Source: Axinella damicornis (taxonomy: Eukaryota; Porifera; Demospongiae; Axinellida; Axinellidae). From it: a stretch of 64,000 nt of DNA. The translations under genes were made by a program, and so were the position numbers. The DNA is taken from the NCBI GenBank assembly GCA_963931865.1, contig OZ007513.1:11371467-11435466 (forward strand). Direction: 5' to 3'. Of this stretch, positions 23,401 through 34,582 are shown piece by piece (position 1 is the first letter of the stretch; every line of letters starts with the position of its first letter). The notes beneath the pieces were generated by a model. The model was not told where the DNA came from and did not search any database. It saw only the letters and a program-made list of their open reading frames with translations.

Positions 23401-26400
23401 GTGCATAAATACTGGCTTCTGGCTACTGATGTAGCCAGCTGACAGTTTCTCAGTATCTTGGTCACTACTGTGTAGTCCACAGCAGTGGAGACAAGGTATG
23501 AACAAGCAGCTATGGTTTACTGTGAGCTACGTATCACTGCACGCTCAATGTACCGAGCCTCACTTCTTACCCTGCATTGACCTGGCATGTTGCTATGGAC
23601 TCAATTGGATAGAGGATAGACCACGGTATATTAGCCATGCAGCCATAAACAACCTGATTGCAAATGGGCAACCACTCCCTGGTTTATCCACTACATATAT
23701 TGGCTAAATTGGTAAGTATGCATTTGAATTCCATTCTTCACATACCAGAGATTTCAGAAGCTGCAATTGTAGTTCTGATGGTGTACCACGTAACAGCTAG
23801 ACGCTGGATGCCTGACCTTGAAAGTCAGGAACGGTACGTTTACCCTCATTCCCAGGCCTTCTATACTTCAAGCTTTTGATCGCTTACAGTTTTGAACACT
23901 GCATGTAAGCGATCAAAAACTAGTGGTGAGCATTAGAAAGAGGCCAAAGAAGCTTAATTAGTTAGTTTAATTGTTTATGGTATGTCACTAGCGGAAAGCT
24001 AACCTGCGCCCAGCTCAATGAGTTTCTTTAAAGCTTCCAGCTCATCACATCTAGCTGCACAGTGGATGGCAGTCAACCCATCCACGTCCTCCTCAGCCAG
24101 GCGCTGCCTCCTCTCCTCCTCAGGGAGCTTGCCAAGATACTCCACCCAGTCGGCCACAGTAGTAGCAGTAGAACGACCTGAGACAACCTGTACGGTGCGG
24201 TAAAACTCCGTTGGTATAAACACCAGCAAGACATTCTACACAGAATCTCAACCACTATTCAGTAGTAATCTTCAGTGGAATGGGGCATGTGTTAAGGGTA
24301 GCTAGCCATACAGGCCTGCCTTATCTGTAGAGGTGTGTGAAACTGTGAGTCAGTTCACGCACAGCTCAGGGTAACAACCCACTTTTCAGACAATGACTAA
24401 AGTATGCGATTACCCAAGAATGTGTTTGGACATCCAAACGTGCCCTTTGTGATCTGGTCTAAGAGTATCTTAATTCTGTTATTTTAGCAACCATCTGACT
24501 ACTCCAGGACATCTGATAGGGTCAAAAGGTCATATAGGAAATGTTCACCTGCCTACTGTATACAATCCTAATGGAGATCAAACCAGAGGCTTTTTCACTG
24601 CTGTACCCGAGCTTCACCTCTGCTGACTACCAGAGAACAGCTGACTAGTATGTAACACGACTTTCGTTGCTCTGCATGACGTGTACTACACGTGTAAGTT
24701 AGTGGCAATGTGGGGGGATTATGAATGTGTCCTCCAGTCCAGAGAAATGAGAGTGCAGGAACGTCAGTAAGTGCAGTATCATAACAGCTGATCTTAGTAA
24801 TTACCATGGCTCTTGTCCTATGTACACTGTAGTACCATGTATAGGACCTCTAATGTCTATTATGTCATCGAATTTTAGTGTTATAAACTCTGGGATGAGT
24901 CCAAAACAGGAGCTTATGATCAAAATCCAAACCAGCTACACAGCTAGGGCATTGATAATCTGACAAAGTTGCAAGTGATATCCTGTTGATCAAAAATAGT
25001 TCATACAACGTACAGTGCTGTTCAAACGATCAGAACATTCTGATAACTAGAGCGAGTATGGCAATAGAACTAGGTAAACATGATGGTTAGCAGGAAGTTA
25101 AAAAATAACCATTTCTGCTACTCTGCAGCAAAAAAGAGCTTAATTAACTCTTTAGGGGCCAAATTCTTTCTCTAGGTCATTTTCAGTCTATAGAACACTT
25201 AAACATACCCTAATTTCTGTTCCCTGGCATTGCTGGGCTCGAAACTGCTCACACAGGTAATTTCAGCTATACTGAGCATATACGTGACTTAACCACACCC
25301 ACCAATTAACGAGCTTGCAATCAAGCCTCCCGAGAAATGCCAACCTGCCGTAGCTGAAAAACGGGCGATGTATGCTGGAAATGGAGGCCCTACAAGGCAA
25401 GACTGCTACTTTCTAAGTCCATTTATGCCAAAAACGGCGGAAATGGCCCTCCCAGTGCCGACCAAGACCTTTCTATCGCGGAGCCCAGACACGGCCATGC
25501 TGTTTGCACCCTCCGGGTGCACCCACCCACCTCCCCCTGTCCCACCCTTTCTGCTGTCGCAGAACCTATCTCCCAAGGACATTGCCGGATGTGACATCAT
25601 GAAGCTGAAAGTCTCATGACGCCAAAAGGTGCCATTGGCTGGGAATAAAGTTCTGATTTTCTGAAGTATATTGTGCTTGTAATGCCATCAGCAGAATAGT
25701 CACATCAGTGTATAATGTATGTAGCTACATGTACCATAATCGTGTGTGGGATGGAGGTCACCTGTATACAGAATACCCCTATAAAATAACGGGGGGTTGA
25801 TGTAAGCATTCAGATTGTTTTAATTGTTGCTACAGTGTACATGTGTAAAAGTCTGTAATAGTCTCAAGCCCTCCCACATCCTTCGTTAAAACACGGATCG
25901 GTCAAACAGAAAGTAGACTCTCGTGGACCTGGCATATAAGTGTTCTACCGTATTGAACGACTGTATATAGGATTGGATTCATAGAAATTCCCGGAAATGA
26001 ATTAGTACCGCTAGATTGGATCTACCGTAGTACGTAATAGATAGCAAGGCGCTCAATTGTCACACGCTGTGTTCGGAGAGAAATCATCTGTGACTGTTGT
26101 GGCTACACTATTCCAGGGAATGGGCATCCACTGCGATGCCGCTGGTTTGACCATCCCACAGCTGTAGACGCTAGTGTACTTTACCATCCATACTCAACCA
26201 GATGCCACCCGGGACCTTGTCCGTGGTACACTGCTGGACTCCAACTAGCATCAACTCTCGTCCAAGCAAGCTGCTGACTTGTGGCAGGTCCACTTGAAGA
26301 ACTCTGTTGTTCCTCATGCGAACAATATAGTGTTCCAGCAAAGGCAGCACATCCAATCGTCTGCTCCAGAAAGGCTGCACACATTACAAACGGTTAATGC

Positions 26401-27782
26401 TAACACTTAGCAGGTGTTAGGTATTTTCCGGTCAGTCTGGTCAGTCCGTTCTGGTTTTCAACGAATGACGTCAATTTTAGCCCAGCAGGAAGTACATAGC
26501 TAACAAACACGCATGCACATTCAGCACTGGCCCTGGTCCTAACCCATTGCCCTACTGCCTGCCAGACCAATAACCACTTCGTTCAACGAAGGCATTCGCT
26601 TGACAGACTGAGTCCTCTCTACCTACAAAAGAGATGACTCCACCATCACGATCGTGGACCCTCTCATAAGTGGTTAAAGCATTTGATGGTGGTATGAGAG
26701 GCCGCAGGTTCGAGTCCCACAAGTTGGGGCGTTACTAAAACCCGGGACGGGACGGGACGGAGGCGGGACGTCCCGTCCCGTCCCGGCTACTAAAATCCGG
26801 GACGCACATGGCCGTTCGGTGGACTGGACTCGGGACTGGACTATGGGACTGGACTCACAGAAAGTTGCGCTCGTCATTTCTGAAGGCCAGAAAACAGGAA
26901 ATTGCGGAACGGCACTATAGCCTATAGCTGCCACCGTAGATAATAGCTTACCAAGTACGCGAGGTGTACCAACACAGCTGTCACCATGTAGACAGCCTGC
27001 CGTGGTCCTACCATGCAAAACCAGCTCGACTTCGTTTCGGTGCGAATTCGTCCATGATCTGACGACGACTTCGAGAAACACATGGCGGTCATTGCTAGCA
27101 AACTCGTATACCAAGTGGTACAACTATTTTTGCAGCTTCTTGAACTGTTTCTATGCATGCTCCTGCCAAGTTTGGCCGTGGCGCTTCAGTTCCTGCTTAC
27201 AGAATACAGACGGCCATACGCGTCTCGGATTTTAGTAGCCGGGACGGGACGGGACGTCCAGCCTCCGTCCCGTCCCGTCCCAGGTTTTAGTAACGTCCAC
27301 AAGTTGCACCTAGGAAGGGTTTTTCGTCTGATTTCCCTCAAGGGCTTCAAATAAGCATCCATTTGGCTTCCCGCCAAATCCTGCCTATCTGGGAAACGTT
27401 CCGAGATGATAAAGAAGAAAATATTATCTAGCCCCACCCCAGCCCCGGCACCGGTTTATATCACCATCTCCATATTCGTCACCTATTCTCATTCATTGTC
27501 ATTCGTTATTCATGGTCGGTGACACCAAGTGTTAGCTAGAGAAAGTGTCCAAACGCTAGTAGCTAATTGTAGCTGGTACCACTGAACATGTTCTGCGCGC
27601 GCGGGACGTACCTTATGAAGGCTGTCCATGGCCATGGGTTGCAGTGGCTGTCCATCGTCGTCAACATATTCATCTCCGCTCAGCTGTGACGACAGCATAC
27701 TGAATTCCATCCCTTTCTCGCTGGCTATCCGCCAAAACAGCCTTCCAAAAGTAAGCACCCGCTGGACGACGATATCTCTCAT
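5475..27782 (-). CDS. TRPA: TRPA-like ankyrin-repeat cation channel, complete 25-exon gene
   Basis: Exons in transcript order: 27782-27612, 26374-26185, 24177-24004, 23290-23192, 22196-22077, 21672-21582, 18483-18291, 15360-15023, 14776-14627, 14544-14433, 14270-14131, 13220-13102, 12887-12746, 12112-11959, 11603-11429, 10951-10883, 10551-10136, 9847-9647, 9356-9288, 8753-8547, 8091-8035, 7894-7808, 7351-7286, about 6820-6756, 5600-5475. All junctions keep GT/AG and phase; the total is 1,243 aa from ATG 27782 to TAA 5475. About ten ankyrin repeats span residues 160-590 (DGNTVLHYA-, NKEGASPLHLAA-type cores). S1 is near 750-785 and S2-S5 near 815-945, including the TRPA-like KICKTFLRTVVLLLLLLMAF. 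The pore has FSTPGRALLRT and a filter-like ATGEYDF near 980, S6 is PILLINML, then TGLAVGD. The tail (1110-1225) is a coiled coil built from short exons. It should form a plasma-membrane tetrameric sensory channel. The S1-S2 loop is rich in cysteines. It is TRPA by the S4-S6 and post-S6 match; the activating stimulus cannot be read from sequence. Confidence 0.9.
6105..6260 (+). repeat. Dispersed intronic repeat, copy 1 of 3
   Basis: The copy in the last TRPA intron shares CCATGC, CTTTGGGTGAAC, AGAACCTCCAAGGA and AAGCTGAAAGTCTCAT with a fuller copy at 25370-25620 and with a reverse copy at 8225-8400. No coding capacity. Family unknown. Confidence 0.55.
8225..8400 (-). repeat. Dispersed intronic repeat, copy 2 of 3
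   Basis: Reverse-oriented relative to the other two copies. It contains CCACCCTTTCTGCTG, GCCTATCTCCCAAGG and AAAGTCTCATGG on the minus strand. ACACGGCCATG is present twice in tandem here. It lies in the TRPA intron between the exons at 8547-8753 and 8035-8091. Confidence 0.6.
9037..9212. repeat. Three tandem about 54-bp units with a half fold-back
   Basis: Each unit reads CTAGGTGTACGTTAGCCTCA followed by TTCCCAGGCCGCGTAGGAGG and CCATGTGAACAAGG, nearly identical three times. TTAGCCTCATTCCCAGGCC is one arm of the fold-back family scattered through the window, so an inserted element seems to have been amplified with its flank. It lies in the TRPA intron after the post-S6 exon. Confidence 0.85.
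12171..12375. repeat. Six-copy about 35-bp tandem repeat in a TRPA intron
   Basis: The unit is GTGTGGTGTTCTTACAGGCC plus CTCTAGGGGGAACT, present about six times with few changes. It sits just 5' (minus strand) of the acceptor for the exon at 11959-12112, between that exon and 12746-12887. A poly-C tract follows at about 12420. Confidence 0.9.
13545..13870. repeat. Degenerate GCGCCTATAAGCGAG-type repeat cluster
   Basis: A 34-bp segment, AATTTACCCCCGTAGTCGCG plus CGTTGTTAGGC, occurs twice in tandem at 13550-13617. Variants of GCGCCTATAAGCGAGAT recur at about 13640 and 13830. The segment lies in a TRPA intron and shows no coding potential. Confidence 0.65.
16095..16580 (+). CDS. Two tandem sushi/CCP-domain exons, antisense inside a TRPA intron
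   Basis: Exons 16095-16274 and 16401-16580 are each 180 bp, each bounded by a TGCAG acceptor and a GTAAG donor. Both are phase 1 at both ends, the classic shuffling-compatible phase of sushi modules. Each encodes one domain of about 60 residues with four cysteines (VCPNL..., YSC, PCG, PTC) and the typical GNGRVV and GYRLLGN segments. Sushi domains mediate extracellular protein binding. The two units, with flanking intron, are about 300 bp apart and nearly identical, so they arose by recent tandem duplication. A stub of a third flank (AGTAAGGCACTG) lies at about 15993. No start codon, signal peptide or terminal exon was found nearby. The pair may belong to a larger nested gene on the plus strand, or be a stranded fragment. 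Confidence 0.7.
16915..17715. repeat. Minisatellite, about 75-80 bp unit, array 2
   Basis: About ten units are homologous to 1975-2405. Two adjacent units (about 17038 and 17158) carry the same internal palindrome, GGCTCGTTCCCAGGGGCCTG followed by GGAACGAGGTT. This shows that the palindrome entered one unit and was then copied with it. The array lies between the TRPA exons at 15023-15360 and 18291-18483. Confidence 0.9.
18185..18272. mobile_element. 88-bp TIR element absent from the duplicate locus
   Basis: The ends are CCGTATAGTCTCTCGAAAAT and, inverted, ATTTTTGAGAGACTACGG, flanked by TA on both sides. The duplicate at 2853-2863 reads GCATATAATAG with no element. The element sits 18 bp from the donor of the TRPA exon at 18291-18483. 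Its CGTAGT ends resemble the larger elements at 41482-41878 and 61373-61786. Confidence 0.85.
18539..18656. mobile_element. 118-bp near-perfect palindromic element with 9-bp target duplication
   Basis: The arms begin TAGTCTCAGTCTCAGACCC and close with GGGTCTGGGGCCGAGACTA, with GGATCGCTTCCAGTATCAC-type inner arms. It is flanked by GTACTGGGT (18530-18538) and GTACCGGGT (18657-18665). The duplicated locus near 3100 has a single GTACTGGGT and no element. A related half lies at about 22252-22330. Confidence 0.85.
19004..21561. mobile_element. 2,558-bp non-autonomous TA-flanked DNA transposon
   Basis: Terminal inverted repeats are CCCATATAGAAATGCCAAG at 19004 and its exact reverse complement ending at 21561, with TA duplicated at 19002-19003 and 21562-21563. 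The duplicated locus reads ATTCATATTCATTG (about 3434-3447) with a single TA, a clean empty site. Both subterminal 250-bp zones hold many copies of ACAACCTTGTNACAA-like motifs in both orientations. The core has GTTTACATTAGCAACC three times (about 20496-20620) and a nested fold-back (about 20699-21030). No transposase frame is recognisable. TA targets point to the Tc1/mariner-IS630 group or a similar one, but the end sequence is not one I know. Its right end lies 20 bp from the donor of the TRPA exon at 21582. Confidence 0.9.
25370..25620 (+). repeat. Dispersed intronic repeat, copy 3 of 3
   Basis: The longest copy of the family. It runs from AAATGGAGGCCCTACAAGGC to AAGCTGAAAGTCTCATGACG and lies in TRPA intron 2. 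The C-rich centre (CACCCACCCACCTCCCCCTG) is matched in the copy at 8225-8400. No transposase is visible; a non-autonomous element is the likely explanation. Confidence 0.6.
26655..27405 (+). mobile_element. tRNA-derived SINE, copy A (split by a later insertion)
   Basis: The head has a tRNA-like A box (TAAGTGGTTAAAGCATTTGA) and a clear B box, GGTTCGAGTCC, at about 26707. The body resumes after the insert as CACCTAGGAAGGGTTTTTCG, TTCAAATAAGCAT and CCTGCCTATCTGGGAAACG. A second copy on the minus strand at 51850-52025 has the same order without the insert, which defines a SINE of about 180-190 bp. Located in TRPA intron 1. Confidence 0.85.
26727..27296. mobile_element. 570-bp GGGACG-rich TIR element nested in the SINE
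   Basis: The ends are GTTACTAAAACCCGGGACGG and, inverted, CCCAGGTTTTAGTAAC, with roughly 40-bp inverted repeats. Inner inverted motifs (CTACTAAAATCCGGGACG, CGGATTTTAGTAGCCGGG) repeat the pattern. CCACAAGTTG flanks it on both sides (26717-26726 and 27297-27306), a 10-bp target duplication. That length is reminiscent of Mutator-like elements, which make 9-11 bp duplications, but no transposase is present. Confidence 0.85.
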
Positions 27783-28796
27783 CCTTAGCCGGACGCCATC
27801 TTGTAATTAATTAGCTACACAAATTCCAATGATTCTAAGGCGGAAATAACCTGTGACCTCGACCCGAGACACAAGCGGCAGCACCACCCGTACCACTAGT
27901 AGAGGTAAGACCGTGGATACTAGCTACACACTGGTTCTTGAGCCGGTGTTACTGCATGCTTGTTTGGCTCTTCTAGAATAATTTTAGACGAGCCGAACAA
28001 GTTTGATTGGCACTAGCTAGCTATAAATTATGCAGCTTCTGCAGTTTCTCTGTACTGTATTGAGAGCTTGTTATAATATGCCTGGGTCAGTGTAGTTTCA
28101 TAATGAGCACAGACACCAGAGCAGTGTAGAGTACAATGAGCTCTAACAGAAATTTTCAGGTCTCCCTGACGCACAGTTCATGCATTTTGAAAAAGCAGTC
28201 CACCACAGGAAATTGGTGTGGGAAATTCTGTCATATAGTCTCGGAACCAGACCCTTCAATGGGGAGGAAGGGTATGGCACACGCTAGCCTCGTTCCCAGG
28301 CCTGAGCCGTCTCGGGCCTGGGAACGAGGCTAGTGACACGCTTACATTTGAGTTGTCCCCAGGACAGGAATTATGTTGACCTGACGAATCAGAAGTGTTG
28401 ATTGCAAAATTACGTCATGGAAGCGATTTTTCTTCAGTGTCGCCAGCAACTAGACATGGCAAATCACTGTGCTATGCCGGGTTACCCGCGAACTGGGGCT
28501 CAGAACAGCAAGAAGAGCAAAGGTACAAGGTAACTTATGACACGTATCTAGCTAGCTACACACCAAGCATTGAACGTGTAGTTGGTTGAACAATAACCAA
28601 AACTTCGCTTTTTCGTTCTGAAAATATGGCGTTTGTCACTTATGTCATGCTCACGTGAGGAAACATACCAGGCTCTCCCTGCTTTTCCGTACTGCAAGTG
28701 ACGAAAAGCTGGGCGGGGCCTGCGAGCGAGGCTGTCCCACTAGACATCAAGCTGTATAAGATTGTAACGGTGGATCTTTTCTTGCTGGGTTTCCAG
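27783..28796. promoter_or_regulatory. Intergenic region between divergent TRPA and pseudokinase genes
   Basis: The two coding regions start about 1.0 kb apart, head to head, so any promoters must share this interval. It contains a perfect-looking palindrome at 28287-28333 (AGCCTCGTTCCCAGGCCTGA and its inverse). A short ATG frame at about 28457 ends at a GTACAAG donor but is out of phase with the kinase exon; it may be 5' untranslated sequence. No TATA-like element could be assigned. Confidence 0.4.
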
Positions 28797-31700
28797 ATGG
28801 CGTCGCCGGTTGGTTCCCAGGTGACGGCGGAAGCGGGACCCCAGTGGATGGGGTACTGGAAAATACCTGAACCAGAGATAGAGGTAAAGGAGAAGCTGGG
28901 TGTTGGCCAGGCAGCCAATGTGTTCCGTGCTGCCTGGAAGACGTGGGATAACCGTCCCGTGGCGGCCAAGATCATCAACTTTTTCTCCGACAGGGAGGTG
29001 AGAGTATAGGACTTATACCACATTACATCATCATTACATCATCTCTAGGAGCTTATATCCTACAGTTACTTGGTAACATCAAGCGACTATTCCTTTGTTA
29101 CGCACTTGTACAGCATGTGGCATAAGTTAGATAGGCCATCCCCCCCCCCCCCCCCCCCCCCCCAGGATACGCTCCCAACTATGCATTGGGTAAAACTACA
29201 TCCCTCAGAGGATAGCTGGTCTCGTTCCCAGACCTCAATACCAGAGGATCTGGGGAACTGTAGTGATGGTGGGGATAGCAAAAGTTGAACCAGATCTATG
29301 GATGTTTCCGTGATAAAATCCTACCTCTGGATCTGAGGAAGAGGATCACCTGATTACAGGAGCAAAAGACAAACAAAACGAACCTGTGTATGCTATTTGA
29401 ATTAACCATCCCCTGGAAAACGAATCCCGAAAGGGTTTTGCTGGATACTTGACCTTGAGAAGCAGGAATGGTCTGTCAACACATGGCCAGTGTTCAAGGC
29501 AGTTGTACTCAGCTGATCGGCAGACAGTACCACGACATTCTCCTGATCAGGCGCTGAAATTGACTATAGCCAGCAAGGCTATGTCCTTGTGCAGAACGGG
29601 CGGTACAGGGAGAGATGGCTGGGTTGGCCCAACGGTTGAATACAGCATAGGAAATGGGTCTGTAAACTAATCTATTATTGAATGTCTTTGAGCCAAATTA
29701 AATTTGACTTCTGTACTCGACGAATGCTGTTTCCACAGGCACGAGTGCTGGCCAGCCTCCACCATGACAACATCATACAGTTCTTCGGGGTCATCGTGGA
29801 GCCACCCAAGTTCATCATCATCATGGGTGAGCTGAACCACATGCTCGTGTACGGTGTGTGTTTAGTAACAGAAAACGTTAATAGCCTCATTCCCTGGCTG
29901 TTCCGTTTATTCTTGATTTGACAACGAATGGAAACCCCACTACTGGTAGCTGGTGCAACTCGCCAGTAACACAAGCTCAACCTTCAGAATCATGCCTCAG
30001 GTTTTACTCTCAGCTTGTGGATAGATACCTTGGCGTACTCAGACTGCATCCACCAGCTCATTCAAGCACTGCCCGTTATAGGTAGTTCGCTGATGGCTCG
30101 TTCCAAATAACGTACATATCACATGATGGCTGTAATGTCAGCCGGCCGAAGGGAAGGCAAAAGCGCTAACAGCTTCACCACAAAGGTGAGTTTGCGCATG
30201 AGCATCAGAGGGACTCGGTGAACGACAGCAAGGAAGGAGTGGGGCATGTATGGATCATGTGAGTGACATCGGGCGGACATCGGGGGATGGGGTGTAACCA
30301 CCACGAATTTTAAACACTTGTCAAGCAGAGTAGTTGGAATGTCTGGAATTTGTCCACTGAGTATTCTATATGTACATGTACATGTGAGGCAACTCATGGC
30401 CTCCCCCAGACTTACTTTGCCACACTATAATTTGACGCTGACCTTGAGCAATTATTCTACGAAACATTGCTACATGTACATGTATACATGTAGTTGATGA
30501 TACATCACTTGACCTATCCTTGTCTGACATCCCCTCCAGAGCTGTGTGGTGAGGGGTCACTGTATGACTATGTCCGTAACCCTGGCAACCCCCTGGACCA
30601 TGACCTCCGACAGCAATGGGCCATGGAGATCGCAAAGGGTGAGTGCTATGATTCTGATATCTTGTGTGTACTACCTGTACCCGATGGAAGGAGGTCTTGC
30701 TGGATAGAAGCCTCCTCAGTTCAAAGTACGCTCATGTACAACATTGAAGCCCTCTCACGTCCTGCCAGTCATGCAGCTATGCTTAGAGACCATATGCCAC
30801 AATTATGAGCATAATGATGAACCTGTGGTGTTCTGGTATAGGGTGTTATGTACATGTACATGCAAGGCCAATGGTTATAAAGTGGCACGTCCCTTTTGGT
30901 TATTAGAAATATCTTTACTCAATATTGGAAAAACAACAATCATAATTTAGAGCTTAAGCAGTCAAGTATGACCGCAATTAAGGTGCTGGAGCAACAACTT
31001 GTGAGCATTGATGTCCACAAGCCTCTATATAAACGGCTAGGTTTGTGTTGGCACCTCCCTCCCTCCCTCCCTCCCTCCCTCCCTCCCTCCCCTCCCTCCC
31101 TCCCTCCCTCCCTCACTCCCTCACTCCCTCACTCTAATTACACCATAACGTTGTATCTATTCACAGCGATGCGGTACCTTCATTTTGAAGCCAAGTACAA
31201 ACCAGTGGCTCATCGCAGCCTGACTCCAACCAGCGGTGAGTTTCACTACAATAGCCTCTCTCCATGAAGTATTGTTTTAAGTTGCGTAGCAACCACAATT
31301 CTTGTGACATGTATACAATAGGTCACTGGTTGCGGCTCACGACCTGCCACGCCTCTCCATCCATTTATAATTGCACTGAAAGTAATTAGACTGGAATGTG
31401 GTATGGAGACTGGGAATGAGACCTTGTGACTGCAGGGTTGTACAGCCTTATAGAATGCTGAGTTTCCTGTGTCACGCCTCTCCATCCATTATACTGAAAG
31501 TGATTAGACTGGAATGTGGGATGGAGATTGAGACCTTTTGACTGCAGGGTTGGATGAGGTATAGAATGCTGACAGAAATGAGTAGACAAGATATGATTCG
31601 ACTGTGTAATGAATTTCTGTCACTGGTCACCAAATTACAATGAAGTCACTGGACGGTTGGTGATGGTACACTGAGCACATTAGGCACCACACCAGGACTT

Positions 31701-34551
31701 GCGACTGCACTCCTCTGCCGTGGTTGCTGTCTGGTTTGTTGGTGAGTTTCCATGGCAATATCAAATTTTGAATGCCTTTGTTATTCCACAGTTGTGCTCG
31801 CTAGAGATGGTTCAAAGTTGGTGGCTAAGGTGAGGCTGTGCTCAGGCAGTGTTTGTCTATGCAGGAAGGGTTGGGATAGCAGTTGCACATGTCGTTGGGG
31901 GAATTCCCTTTTCTTGGTGGATCCATATACTCACTTTGGTATAGGCATCCCACTCCCTCTTTCCCCTTTCCCACTCCCCCTTCCCTACTCTCCCTACCCC
32001 TCCCTCTTTCCATTCCACCTTCCCCTTCTCCACTCCCCCTCCCTCCCGTTCCTCCTTCCCCCTCCCTGCTCCCCAACCCTTCCCCACTCCCCCTTTCCCA
32101 CGCTTCCTTCCCAACTCCCCTCCCCCCTCTCCGATCCCTTCCCCATGTGCTCCCCCTCTCTCCCCTTCTCCCCCTCCCCACTTCCCCCTTCCCACTCCCC
32201 CTCCCCACTTCCCCCTCCTCTCACCCCTCCCTTCCCCTCCTTTCTTCCTCCCCCTCCTCCCACCCTCCCCGTCCTCCCTCCCTTTCCCCTCCTCCCCCAC
32301 TCCCCCACCCCCCATCCCTCCCTCCCCTCCTCTCTCCTTCTCCCCCCTCCCCCTTGCCCACTCCCACTCCTCCTTAGATAGGTCATGTACTCTACTCATC
32401 GTTTGAGTGTGTGTTTGATTTCTTGCATTTGGTGGCTACTCGAAGCTCTCCCTCCTCCCTAACCCCTCCCTCTCTCTCCTCCATCCCCTCCCTCCCTCCC
32501 TCCCTCCCTCCCTCCCTCCCTCCCTCCCTCCCTCCCTCCCCCCTCCCTCCTTCCCTCCCTCCCTCCCTCCCCGCTCCCTCCCTCCCTCCCTCCCTCCCTC
32601 AGCTCTGTGCATTTGGCTACTCCAAGCCGGCATTGCAGACTGCTTTTACCAGGGGCTCATTTGAGTTTACCGTGTGGAAAGCACCAGAGGTTTGTGTGTG
32701 ATGACTTTCCCCCTCTCCTCTCCCCTCCCCCTATTTCCCTGTACACAGTAGACAGACTGGGTTGAATGGTCTATCATAGTGGGTAACCATGGAAACACAT
32801 CCCTATGTACATGTAGGTGCTGCGGCAGGAGAAGCCAACAGTGGAATCGGACGTGTATGGCTACGTGATGATCCTCTGGTTCATGGCCACTCGCCAGGTC
32901 GAACCGTTTGACCCTCTGAAGAGAGAGAGAGCTTTTGCAGAGATTTTAAGCGGAAAGGTTGTTCTCATTGTGTATATATCTGAATCACCACTTCTTAGTG
33001 AAGCAGAACCTGTTTGTGTGTGCACACCGAACACGATAAACCCCTTTGGTCTAGGGCTTACTGATTCTTCCACATTCTTGAGTGAGGCCATGCAAGGGCT
33101 AATTTTGTCGCTTAGCAGCACTTTCCCAATATTAGGCTTGCCTGAGCAGACCAGTGATATGTGCATGCTAAATAATGCCCACCATTATCATGGCCCACTA
33201 TTGTACCGATTGCTTTCTCTTGTGTATGCATATGCTTGCCAGACACTACTTGGCATTCAAGCATCCGGTTGAGAATCCCAAAGACTATGTAAATCTTACT
33301 ACACGATAATGCCTGCCACTCTGCCATTCATAGTCGACCGTTATTAAAGTTGATATTGATTTTACTTGTGTATGTGTTGCAGAGGCCTAAGATTCCCAGC
33401 GACTGTCCTGAACATTGGCCTGCTGTGATTGAGGCTGGCTGGAAGCAAAAGAAAGAGGTAACTGTTAGGAGGTGTTCAGTGAATGCATATGTGCCATGAT
33501 TGCACGAATCAAGAATCGTTCAGTTTCTGGTATAGGTATCAGGTGATGTATCAGGTGATGTGCCCAGTGAATGTGAGTCATAATAATCCTTGAGGGATGT
33601 GTAACCACACACTCCGTGGTATTCACTAAGATTGAGGGTTTCTTTGGGGGGGGGGGAGGCAGTTGGATAATGAATAATGAGACCAGAAGCATCAATCTAC
33701 TTCCTAGACCCCCCTTCCCCTTTACTTTGATAATGCCCCTCCCTCTACTCTCTCCTATGAAGCACCATCCTACTTCCTAGCAACCGCTTTACTTTGATAA
33801 TTTACCCCCCCCCCCCCCCCCCCCCCCCCCTTACTTTGATAATGCCCCTCCCCCAATCTCTCCTATGAAGCACCTAGCAACCGCCTTACTTTGAGAATAG
33901 TACCCCCCCCCCCCCTCCAGTTTGTAAATTAAGCCCTGTGTGCACCTGTGTGTGTTTGTGTTATGTTACTAAGTGAGTATGCGTAGTGCTGGTTATCGAG
34001 TAGCAATGTGTTTTCTTACTGTAGGAGCGCATTGATTTCAAAGAGGTTGTGATGAAGTTGGAACCTGCAGCTCGTATGGATAGTTTGAAATTGGGAGCTC
34101 AACTCAAGGTATGTTGTCGACATTTCCTGCAACTACTTATGAGATAATACATGTACACGTGCTTGTACCGTAGTCTCTTGCTGATGTGTCCCCTTCAAGT
34201 AAACACAACCCTAACCTCCAAATTATTACATTTGCGAGTTCGCTTGTTTAAGCGCCACATGGTGAGTGTCTTCTGGTAGAATGCATGCGCTCAGTAGACA
34301 CACGTTGGAATCAAATTCCCTTCGTTTCCAGTCACCACTGATGATGCAAGTTATCTCGCTGCCAATCTTTGGTAGCAGACTCAGGAAAGGTCTCGTAGTT
34401 CATGACCAATGTTATTGCTGTTGGTGTGGATAGCTAGAGCAAGTCATTTGTCAATCTCGCTGTGTCCTCGCGTTTGTCAAATATTCGAGTAATACCTCCT
34501 CCCAACTTTATCGTCTTATACTCGGTATAGGTAGTGTGTGAGTGTGCATGT

Positions 34552-34582
<31 letters not shown>

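Noticed and set aside
28457..28520. Short ATG frame ending at a splice donor before the pseudokinase gene
   Set aside because: Joining it to the exon at 28797 breaks the kinase frame. At most it is 5' untranslated.
31825..32399. Pro/Leu/Ser-rich and Gly/Arg/Glu-rich frames in the C/T tract
   Set aside because: Products of low-complexity DNA inside an intron flanked by good kinase exons.
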